Assembly: GCA_000934455.1 (NCBI GenBank)
Contig: KN887166.1
Coordinates: 1 to 31,087, forward strand
DNA length: 31,087 bases
Origin: Apostichopus parvimensis
Lineage: Eukaryota; Echinodermata; Holothuroidea; Aspidochirotida; Stichopodidae
Direction of reading: 5' to 3'
Numbering within the stretch: the first letter of the stretch is position 1; each line of letters opens with the position of its first letter. The notes below the pieces were generated by a model, which saw only the letters and a list, made by a program, of their open reading frames with translations, searched no databases and had not been told where the DNA came from. This document shows, one piece after another, positions 1 through 10,400 of the stretch. Made by a program: the position numbers and the translations under genes.

Positions 1-1799
1 GGCAAACAATGTGAAACATTGAAGAGAAAAATATTCTACACTGCTAGTTAAAAGCCCCATCTCTGAAAATTAACTTGCCCCTAACATGAGATATGATTGA
101 TTGAATGCAAACTATTCTGACTGGTTAAAGGCAGTGAAGACTCGCCCCAAACCGCGTGCCGCCCTCTGAAAAAAGTTTATTTTCCCTTTCTTGCAAGTGA
201 AGTTTTTTCTTGTTGCCTCAAAATGCAGACAGTCATGAAAGGTTATACCTTGTTTTCTTTATCTGGACTTCAGATGTCCATCGCTGCTACGTACACTGTT
301 TTGTGGGTATTGACCATAGCTGCATGTATTGACAATACACTGTCTAATTACCGACGGTAGCAAGCTGTGTGTGTATTTTCTGGGATCGATGGTGGTGTCT
401 AACACTTCTGTTACACCTCATTCGAAACTAGGTCAGATTACCGGCATGAGACGTTTCTTTGTGCGCAAGTCTTCACTCGATCCCTTCACTGCGCGAGTCT
501 TCCCTGCGCGAGTCTTCACTCCCTTGAAACCAAGGGAGTCTTCACTCCCTTGAAACCTAGTCCAGGAAGTTGGATCACACTAGGGGGTCAATAATGTCAA
601 TGTCATCTGGACAAATGCTCTTCAAAATCTTTACTTAGGCAATTATAATCTTGTTTTATTCTTGAAACCTGATACCTCTGTGATGCTGTTAGCTGTCAGA
701 GTTCTCTGTACTATTTCGTCAAAATTTAACATTTCTGTAGAAATTTCCTTTTCCTATGTGGCTAAATGATTGACAAATTATAAAGAAAACCAAAGACATT
801 TTCAGCTGTAGTGCCCTGATGACATCATCCATTCTGCTGTTGCCAGATACATTTTACAAGATATCACAAAATTTGAAAAATTCCTATCTTTGTGATACAA
901 AGTGCTATGAGGATGCATCTAGTAAAGATTCAGTAAATTCAGCAATTTGCTTAGAAATAATCTACAGCCACCAGAATACCCTATTATATGTCCTCATGTA
1001 CACAATGTACCTGACTTGTTCTTGTTCCACTGCTATTCAATGCAGACCCCCCAAAAAATGAAAGGAACACAAAATTTGAAATATTCATATTTGGCATTAT
1101 ATTATAAAATTCCATTGCAATAATCTGAAAACAGGGACAACAATAAATAAACGTAAGGCACCATGCACATGAGAAAAACAAAAAAGAAATTGCTGTAAAT
1201 TGTTTTGAGCTGTTTCTTACACAATATGCACATATAAAATGTGGATGCTGCAAAGGGGAAACAATATGCTCCAGTATCCAAACAATTAAACTGAGTAAAA
1301 TATTATTATTAATATTACTGATATTTTGAGTTTGAGAATCGATTCTCAAAGAATATTTGGGCAGAAACTTTGCACTGATGCCCAAGTTACTTTATAATGC
1401 TGGAGTCAAGTCTTAATACATGGCAGGAAAACTTTTCGTCCTGTCACAATTTGAGTATGGACAATCATTTCTTGACTTTCTAGTATCTTTGGGGACAATA
1501 CTGTATGTACTGATAACGTTTTAACAGCAAGGTCTTTCCTCTGATGGTATAACTCAAAGCTACATCCCATTTCTGCTAAATATGGCAAAAAACTGAGGAA
1601 AATCTGTCCTATCTTCAATTATCAGGACATCCAAAAAGAGTTCCAGATAACTTGACCCTTCCAAAGGTACTACCCTTCTGAAAGACGATGACGAATAAGT
1701 CATTAGTGGAAGTGGAAAACCCACTCAGCCCCGGAACGAGCAAAGATCAAATCCTGTGACAGTGACAGAGAAAACCCATTCATCAGAGAAATGGTGTGC
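1..1799. other. Downstream flank, no gene recognised
   Basis: No exon-like sequence recognised on either strand. Small-scale structure only: near-repeats of GAGTCTTC(A/C)CT at 470-560 (two copies of a 24-bp unit with CTCCCTTGAAACC), and a perfect 20-bp palindrome at 1331-1350. Confidence 0.4.
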
Positions 1800-2215
1800 A
1801 TTTGAGAGCTTAGATTTTCTGACTTTGCCCTCTGTTGACCTCAAATAACCTTCGACCTACACAGAAAACTCAATATGGTACATTCACATACTAACTATGA
1901 AGTTCATCCACCTTACAGATTTTGAGTTATTATGTTTACAAAGTTTTCAGATTTTGATCTCTGTGGACCTCAACAGAACATAATAGTGTTCTTCTACTCA
2001 ATAAGATGGATCCATTGACTACATATGGAGTTCATCCAACCTCTACTTTGTGAGTTAACATGTTTACAAGGTTTTTGGACCTTTACCTATTTTGACCTTC
2101 CTCTTCAACAGAAAAATATGAGTTTCTTGTACTTGGTATGAAGCATCCACGTATCAAATATACAGCTCATCCACTTCAAGGTTCTTGAGTTCTTGTGTTA
2201 ACAACCAAGGGTATC
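1800..2215. repeat. Diverged tandem repeat, about 125-bp unit, with GACCT-rich blocks
   Basis: Three to four diverged modules recur in the same order: a GTTCATCCA block (about 1911, 2030 and, as CTCATCCA, 2166), a TGAGTTA(T/A)-ATGTTTACAA block (about 1922, 2051, weaker near 2187), and a TGACCT-rich block followed by CAACAGAA. No coding sequence. Confidence 0.6.
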
Positions 2216-3110
2216 AAACACCTACACATGCCATTACCATTGCATAGATTCCTTCTGCCTTTTGCATGAAAAGTTTGTAATTACTGTAAAATTTCTAACA
2301 ATTGGTAAATTGGGTTTACAGCTGTATTTTTAGAGCTGATTCCAGTATATTGTCCTTGCTAATTAACTTGACTAGTCCAGTGTATTCTAAATAATGGAAT
2401 GTTGATAATTCAATTTTATTCTTCACCATAAATCATCTACATATTTGTACAAAGTTTCAAGCGCTTCATGATTAAAATGATGTCTTAAAGAACCAGAAAA
2501 TGAAGACATTTAGTGGTTACTATGCCTAAACATATTCATAGTGTGGTAAAACAACAAGAAGTTAATATACATGAACTTGTGCACACCAAAGTGAAGAGGA
2601 TTATCTAGTGACTGATGCGGCAACAAATACAGAAAGGTATCAGTTATTTTGTTGACAAAGTATCAACCATATTCCAATTCCTAATGTAGGCCTAAATCCC
2701 TTAATGACTTATTATATAGGCTGAGAGCCTACATGAGATTGTTTACATGCACAGGGAAATATTTTGACAAATTAACAGTCATCTGGTATAAATCACAAAA
2801 CCAATTGCCAATTGAGATAAACATTTGACTCCTGGGCCAATCCTTGTCTCGATGTTTAAGTCTTAAATAGATATAGTGTGAGTATAGTAAGTTTATAATC
2901 TAATTCATAAATAATTTCAATCTCTAAAACTTTGCAGTTCATGAAACTGGCCAAACATCTCATTTTCTTTACAATGGAAGCTTTTATGGAATAAAACCAA
3001 CATTGATTGCGCTAAAAATGAAGAAGGTATCACATGCAGTTGTCAATTCATAAAACCATCAAGCATTAAAGTAATGCCTTATCTCCCTCTCAAACATTAA
3101 TTTATTCTTA

Positions 3111-3487
3111 GAGGGTGGTAAAACCCAGTATCTTCAGAAAACATTTTCATATGTTGCTGCTAAGTTATCAAAGGAGTGTAAGAATGCCATCGCCTTAAAA
3201 ACTTTTAAACGTTTTATCCAGGACTTTAACTAACTTATTATGCTCTTAATTTCATTTCATTGATTGTTCCAAGATACATTTTATGTCTTTGTCAATTTTA
3301 AATGTATTTTTTCCTTTTCAGTCACCATCTTATTATTCACGTTGTATTCTTATTGTTCATATGTTGATTATTTTATTTTTTATTCTACTATTGCATTTGT
3401 ATTTCAGGGCCTCATGGGAGATAATCTTTACGCTAACCAAGTTTACCCTATAATGTTTAATAAATAAATAAAAAATAAAAAAATAGT
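3111..3487 (+). mobile_element. 3' end of a non-LTR (LINE) retrotransposon
   Basis: Frame 3111-3233 reads GGKTQYLQKTFSYVAAKL, then a Lys-rich stretch with ALKTFKRFI and a stop. This resembles the C-terminal end of many LINE reverse transcriptases (KxQYGxRxFSxxAAKLWNxLP...FKxxLK). A 3' UTR of about 250 bp follows, ending in an AATAAATAAATAA-type A-rich tail at about 3458-3487. 5' truncated; the WNSLP segment is lost. The clade (CR1/Jockey-like) cannot be fixed. Confidence 0.7.
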
Positions 3488-4223
3488 TTTGCAGACTTTC
3501 TGCATAACTAGGTGAAAAAACATCATTCTGATGCTATGCAACATCACAAAAGCTACAAAGGTGTTTGAACTTGCTTAATGTCTGCTAACGTTTCATTATT
3601 GTATCTGGCAACAACAGAGTGAAGTGCATTCTCATTGTGACAGACTTGATTATGTACAGTACATGTTAATGCACAAATCAATTATCCACAGAGCAAGACA
3701 ATATTCTTATTTAATAAAATGCATTTTGATGCGAAGATTTGACTTTGTAGTACATTGACAGCTTAAAAAACAATTCAGACACATCTTGTTTCAAGGAGAG
3801 ATCAACATTAATGAAAGGAGAGCAGAGATTTTCTCTAATAAAGAAAAGTATTTACCATGAAATCCCTGACAACCTATCGACATCTATTTCCTTGAGAAAC
3901 AAAGGATAAACAAAAAGTTAACTAACCTGAAACAACTGAAGGAGAAACAAGAGAGATACAATTAAATTTCAGCTAGTCCCATGGAATATGTTTGGCTTCC
4001 TTATATTTATCACATATATGACACTAGAACAACCCTTTAAAATATAGCCCCCACCCCCTCCACACCCTCATTTCAAATTCTGCTATGCCAGTTGATCATA
4101 TAGTTAACCCACTTTTCATTTACACTTTATACAGTAAATGTCTAAATAATCTTCAGTATGGTCCCTTTAATAGTATGATATATGCACTACGAACTGGAAC
4201 CTTTCATCATATTTAAATAATAA

Positions 4224-4271
4224 TTTAATGTAATACTTACATTCTGGGTAATAGGCAATTTTACTTTTAAT
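4224..4271 (-). terminator. Candidate SCYL3 poly(A) signals (two ATTAAA)
   Basis: ATTAAA occurs twice on the minus strand, at 4271-4266 and 4229-4224, about 140 and 180 nt past the SCYL3 stop. No canonical AATAAA was seen nearer the stop. Position is plausible, but no transcript end can be seen from sequence. Confidence 0.35.
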
Positions 4272-4408
4272 GCATCTATAATGAAAATGAAACACAATCT
4301 TGCAGCCGTGTGAAGACTTGGCATAACATGCAGAACACTGTGACAACCTTCTACGATAAATTATGACTACGATATAAATATTATTTTGGGATACTACTCT
4401 GGTATGAT

Positions 4409-4465
4409 TCAGAAATCTTCTACATCTAGGTCAAGGTCTTCATTTTCACCCCATCCTGCTGGTTC
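4409..4465 (-). CDS. SCYL3: SCYL3 terminal coding exon 11 (residues 753-770)
   Basis: Acceptor CCTTGCAG followed by 18 codons and TGA. Encodes EPAGWGENEDLDLDVEDF, an acidic end with one Trp like the human GWEEEGELNWEDNNW terminus. Possible ATTAAA poly(A) signals on this strand lie at 4266-4271 and 4224-4229. Confidence 0.9.
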   Translation of the reverse strand, partial: EPAGWGENEDLDLDVEDF

Positions 4466-7400
4466 CTGCAAGGAAAAATTTGGAGTAAAAGTTATCTATA
4501 GACATTCGAAGTGTGCTTAATAAATAATGATTTCACTTCATTTGTTCGCATTTCCAATAAAATTGTTATTTTCTATCGGAAGCCACTGTTCAAAAATGCA
4601 TCTTCAAAATCTTGTCACATGTGGTAAGATTACATATGGTTGCATGTCTTTTTTCATTAGCATTTCTACAAAGACACCACCAGCTGTGACCAGAGGAATG
4701 CATTTCAGTATGGCTTTGAGTGAAAAGCCTCATGGCTGGGTAAGAAGTACATGAGTGTCAACGTATAAATCTGGTAGTTAGGCTATAAGTAGTTAGGCTA
4801 TGGAGAATGTAACCAGCATCTTACTGTTATGATACTTGACAAGTACTTATAGTTTGAAAATTTTTGAGAGCAGAGTCCTGCAACTGGACCATATTACACT
4901 GAATGGATGGCTTCAAAAATTTTATTCAGATATCAGAAAAACATTTATATAGCGCCAACATCAACAACAGTTGTTCAAAGGCGCTACAAGACAGTTACAT
5001 GAAATTAATCACAATACACTTGTTCAAACAATATATGTACAGTATGAGCATTTATCGAAGAGCATTCCATTGTTTAGGACCAAAACAAGCAAACTAAAAA
5101 AAAAATTTAAAAAATAATATTCAGAAGATTACGGAGCAAAACACAATAGGCAAAATGCATACCTCTACTGAAACCTGTGCGTCAAAGTTTGCAGCATGCC
5201 CCACCTCTGGCAATAAATTTTTTGAAGAAGTTGAAGCTCTCACAGAAGATTCGGCGGGCAAAGAAGAACTTTTTGGAAGTTCCCGTGAATTACTGTCACT
5301 TTTCTGTTTCGTTTGAAAATGAAAGTCCGGTTCCATGTCGGCAAAAAAGTCCAGTTCCGTACTGGTGCTACTATTTAGTTTGATCTCTGGTATCTCGTAC
5401 AAGCCACCGAATCCATCTTTGGGTTTTGAACTGGCCTGGACATTTTCCTGTTCTCTCCTTTCAGAAACACTGGGTTTGGATTCTTTTGTGTCTAAAGTAT
5501 TACTACTCCTCTCAGATACATCATCATCTACTGACCAATCGTATTTGTCATTGTTCCAACTTTCATCCCAAGAGTCACCAGATCTTTGCATATTCATGAC
5601 TGGATCAGCTAACATCCCTTCTATTGGTTCAAAAGTTTCCTCTGATTCTCCTTCCCCTTCCCAATCCAGCCAACCAGAATCCTCTATCTCCTTGTCACCC
5701 TCTGTGAGTAATGTTTCCTTCTCTAAATCATATGCTCTGTCTGGGTCTCCTGAATATCCATCGCCATCATCATCACCAGAGGATAACAATCTGTTCTCTA
5801 ATGACCTCCCAATCCTCATAGGACCTAGTAAAAAAAACAAACACACATGTAACATGTAAAAAGCAAAGTGCATGATAAACAGAGAAGGGAAATATACACA
5901 AAATTTATAAGAGCAAAGCAATTATCAACTAGCAGAGTGGTTGCTGACTAGCATCACCAAAGGGGATCGCCAACAATTTACATGTCTTAATGGGCTCTGT
6001 TGGTATTTCTAGGTTTGTATTTCTAGGTCACTTTCTTCAGTCCTGTTCTAACTAATAATTTCTTTTTGTCTTTTCAACAAACCAAAAAAGCATATTTGTG
6101 CTATAATATTGTATCATTATTTGCCAACCGCTGCTTTGAAAACATCACACATACTCCATCTCCTGGAGCAGTTTCACAATGAGGTGGATAGTCGACATGG
6201 CCAAACCAACCAGAAGGTTACAAGACCCTTCATAGGTTAATTCTCCTGTAAACTGAATGCTGTATAACACTTCACTACCTTATCAACTAAACGGTCACTT
6301 TGTTCTGTCAGCATCATTAAATGATGCTAGTTTATTTCCGGGGATAACATTGATAATTTTGCAGCATGACTCAGTCAACAATGTCGATATGTCATCAAGG
6401 ACAAATTGATGATGAGGTCTGCTTCTCAGTATAGGAGCAAATTGTTGAGTTCACTCATTTTTCTTATAACAATACCAGACAATTCCATTACCAGCCACAG
6501 CATGCAACTCACACACAAGACTAAGGGTCACATCACTTGCACAACCACTAATGTCATCTATCTGATCTCTTGTAGAGTTTGCGGCATCCAGTATGTTGGC
6601 GAAACCAAAACCACCACCAAGAAGCGATTCTATGGTCACAGATCCACAGTCAACACCATGAAGACTGAGACCCCAGTTGGGGAACACTTTAACCTTCCCA
6701 ACCATACCATTAACGACATGTCTCTACACGGGATTGAATCCTTAGGTAGCCATCCTGACCTAGTACGAATCAGCAGAGAGAGGCTGTGGATGCAACGCCT
6801 TTGCACTATTCAACCTCATGGGCTCAACATTCAGGAAGGTCATGACTAACTTTTCTTCTGTCCCCCTCCTTCTCCCCTTGTTCCCCCCCCCCCCCATCAC
6901 TCCTCTTCTCATAGCTCTCTTCCACCCTTTTTTCTCCACACCTTTCTGTCTTTGTCCTTCTCCAGTTTATTCCCTACCCCCTTCCCTTATCCTCTCTTTG
7001 TCCCTCCACTGTTTATCTCCTACCTCTCTTCTTCCCATGTTGGTTTCTTTCTTTCTTCTCTCCATCCCTTGTCTACTAATCCCCTTACATCTATCTCTTT
7101 GTGTTCATTAACCTGTCTGTATTCTGTGCGTGTTTTTGTCCCTTCTGTTACTGTTACTTGTCATTTAGACTTTGAAGAAGATCCTGCTAGGATCGAAACG
7201 TCAGGCCAACTTACTTTTACACATTCTCTTACACAGGCTCTCTAGTGGATAAGCAGTTTGCTAACAGTTTTATTTATTTTGAACTCTACCAGACGTGTAC
7301 TGTACTTTCAATCTCAAATGAACAACAGAGTAATAATTTATACTGGTTCCTGTTTTACAACTGAACCCGTCGATTCCACTTCACGATTAAATTTATCTTC

Positions 7401-10400
7401 TTACTTGTCTCTGGTTCCTGCTTCTTCGTCCTTTTCCCTTCTCGTTCCTTCCTCCTCTGCTCGTTCTTCAACCTCATCTCTTGTCTCTTCTCTTCCCTCT
7501 CCAACTTTCTGGCATCGCTGGTATCTTCCACAGGACCTCTGTTATGTTCTTCTGTCTTATAGATTGGGAGGGGTTGTGGGGGTGCAGTGGGGGTCATCCT
7601 AGGAATGGTGATGACCCCACTGACAGCTGTGAGTTGCTTGCCTTGTTTTGCTAATGCATTGTTACTGTTACTGGTACTATCAGGGAACTGAAATAGACGA
7701 GAAGTAATTATTGACATTTGAATGAATCGAGGACGATTCAAATGGAAGATCTATGTCAAACCCAAACACATCGAAATGCTATTAATACCTCCTGATGGAT
7801 ACCTCAAAACTCATATTTTCAAATTGGTTGTTCAAAATTGTAATTTTCTTCCATCTCCATCAGTTTCTGTTTTTTAATTTGCTTTATCATCTGGCAACTG
7901 ATATCAACTTACCGAGTTGAAATAATGAAATCTTACCTTTGGTCTTCCCTCAACAAAATATCGGACTCTTTCACCCCCTACTACAACTGAAGCACCTAAG
8001 AAAGGAACCAGATCGGCCAGCCCCCGAAGATTCCAGGCGACCATATCATTGTTAGTGTCCTTCAGACCTACGAGAAGCTGATAGCGAAAGGCATATGAAA
8101 GAAAATGTAATAGCACGTTATGTATAGGTGTGGGAAATGGCAGGTATTGAGCTAACTCTATCTTACCAAGTTGACGTAGTGCTAACACCTATACACTATA
8201 GTGCAACTATAGTATAGATAAGATAAAACTCTATTTCAGATGAGGTTTACATAAGTTTTGATTAATTCAAAGACAACCTCTGACAGAAATTCAAACTAAA
8301 TTTGATAGTCCAGTAAAGAAAAAATGTCATCGTTCTCAATTTTTTTTTAGTTTTCAAGATATTTAAATTTGAATAAAGGCAGGGCAGATTTCTGTTCCGA
8401 ACTTTTTATCAACTTTGGAGGTCATCGGCCAGACGACTATTTTATTACACCAAATTGCACACACTGCAAGAAAACTAGTTACTATGGAAACACCTGATGA
8501 AAAAAACCCACAGATATGCCAATACTGGAAATCTCCCTTTTCTTTCTGTTCAATAAATCCAATGAATCAGATGAAGTTTGATATGAACTCACCAAAGGTA
8601 AAATAGTTCCTTTTAGCACCTTTTGTTCAAAGAGATGTACGTAACCAGAAAAGAATTGAAGAAGAACATGTCGTACATGGATTTCCCTGGAAGGGAACAT
8701 CTGCAGTAAACTGGGTATAACATGTTCCTTAAACAGTTCCTCTGAGAGAATAGGATTCACCACTTGGGGGTCAAAGTCTTTACCTCGTTTGCTGCTGTCT
8801 GTCGATCCGAAATTTAAAAAAATAATTTTAGAAAATAAAAAATGGGCATAAATTGATCATTTATTTTTAAAAAGCCCCATTTACTGCCACAAGGCATAAC
8901 CAAATTGTTTGTCAAGAAACAAAACAAGGATTTTAAACTTGCCTATTAATTGAATATTCATGTCATACATTAAGTCATGTATATTAATTGTATATTAAAT
9001 CATGTATTAAGTCATGAATGAATATGAATTGTATACTAAGTCATGATCCGATGCAAGACAACAATTTATTTGAGTCAAAGTCATTAGACAAATTAATTAT
9101 TCTACAAATTAGTAGTGCAACTGGTTATATTTTGGTGTCCCTGTCACGCTGTCCATCAGTATGATATAGTTTAATGTAATGATACCACAGAACAATTTAA
9201 ATAAATTAACAAGACAAATAAATGTGTTAGAGTACAACAGACATATATACTATATATACTGAATATTTTTCAATCCTAATACTTCAAGATTGATCAGTAA
9301 TTCAATGGACACTTCCCGCAGTTTCATTCCTTGTGGAGCAAGACACAGAACTCATCACATAGGCAGACCACAAAATGATACAACATCCCCCCATTCAGCA
9401 AAGTAGGCATGTGAACAACTGACCTTTGACCGGGGTAAGTACATGCGGAAGAAGCAAGGACACTGCTACAGGTTCTGCTATAGCGAAACTAGTTAAGAGT
9501 AAAGGCATTATTTTGGTGGCCACCAGATGTTGTGGAAGTAGATACAGCCTGGGTGCCAAACGTTCAAAGAATAGATTCTTCTCTGATTCTGTTTTGATGG
9601 TGATATTATGAAGAAAGCGTGTGATGACAAGAAAATCATTCCTGTATAACGAGAAAGAGGAATGGACCATTAATGAATGAAACAATCAATTCTAAACATA
9701 GCAAATTAGCAATGACACGACAGGGAATACTTTATCTAGTTCTAGTATCGCACAGCAATCTGCTATCAACTATGACTAACGTTGCTACATTAATACAAAG
9801 GTGCATTGCATTTTTTATATGCAAACCCAAAATATAGCGATAGAAAACTGTCCAAAAACCTCAATATTGACATGTAAAGTTTACGGCAAACTTAAGCATT
9901 GATCAGTATTTTGTCCCCCACACAATTTTCAAATTTACTTTTAATTACACATGTCAAAGCAGTTCAGAAAATTATCCAAACTATCCAATTTTGTATAATT
10001 TTTTGGAAATGCAACAGACTAACCAAAGATCTCGACCAATATTAATTAAAATTTCCCTGTGTCAGTTTACCAAAAATTTCAAGAAGCGAATGCAACTCTC
10101 TTAGTTACATGGAACATCCTTAAGACAAAATATGTGCAAGTGTTGCTGATTGTTGATTAAAAGTTGACAGTCATCTACCAAGTTTCATATCAAGATGTAT
10201 CGAGAAGTAAAGAACGAATACTCACTTGAAGAACGGGTCGTTAAGTAGAGTTGATAGCTTTGGCCTTAGCTTTGGTTCTTCGTTCAGAAAGTCTCTCTCC
10301 ATTTTCTCATTGAACGATTCGGTCATTTCACCTGGATATGGATGAATTTAAAAATTTAATAAAAAAAAGTAAATAAAGAAAAGTAAATCTTGTATTTCGA

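Larger units (their letters stand above)
6430..7283 (+). mobile_element. Penelope-like element 3' remnant with GIY-YIG domain (SCYL3 intron 9)
   Basis: Antisense to SCYL3. It contains the end of a Penelope-like ORF, a pyrimidine-rich 3' region (about 6850-7140, with a C13 run) and a terminal block from about 7168 that is shared with two other loci. The reverse-transcriptase part is missing, so this copy is 5' truncated. It ends about 120 bp from the SCYL3 exon 9 donor. Confidence 0.85.

Noticed and set aside
984-1385. 133-codon ORF on the minus strand
   Set aside because: Ser/Ile/Phe-rich with scattered Cys, no recognisable domain, no neighbouring exons or splice pattern; likely chance in AT-rich DNA.
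5177-5859. Plus-strand ORFs of 68 and 174 codons
   Set aside because: Antisense shadows of SCYL3 exon 10; the serine-rich composition simply mirrors the acidic tail codons.
6818-7245. Plus-strand Pro/Leu/Ser-rich ORFs
   Set aside because: Low-complexity translation of the pyrimidine-rich 3' region of the Penelope remnant.
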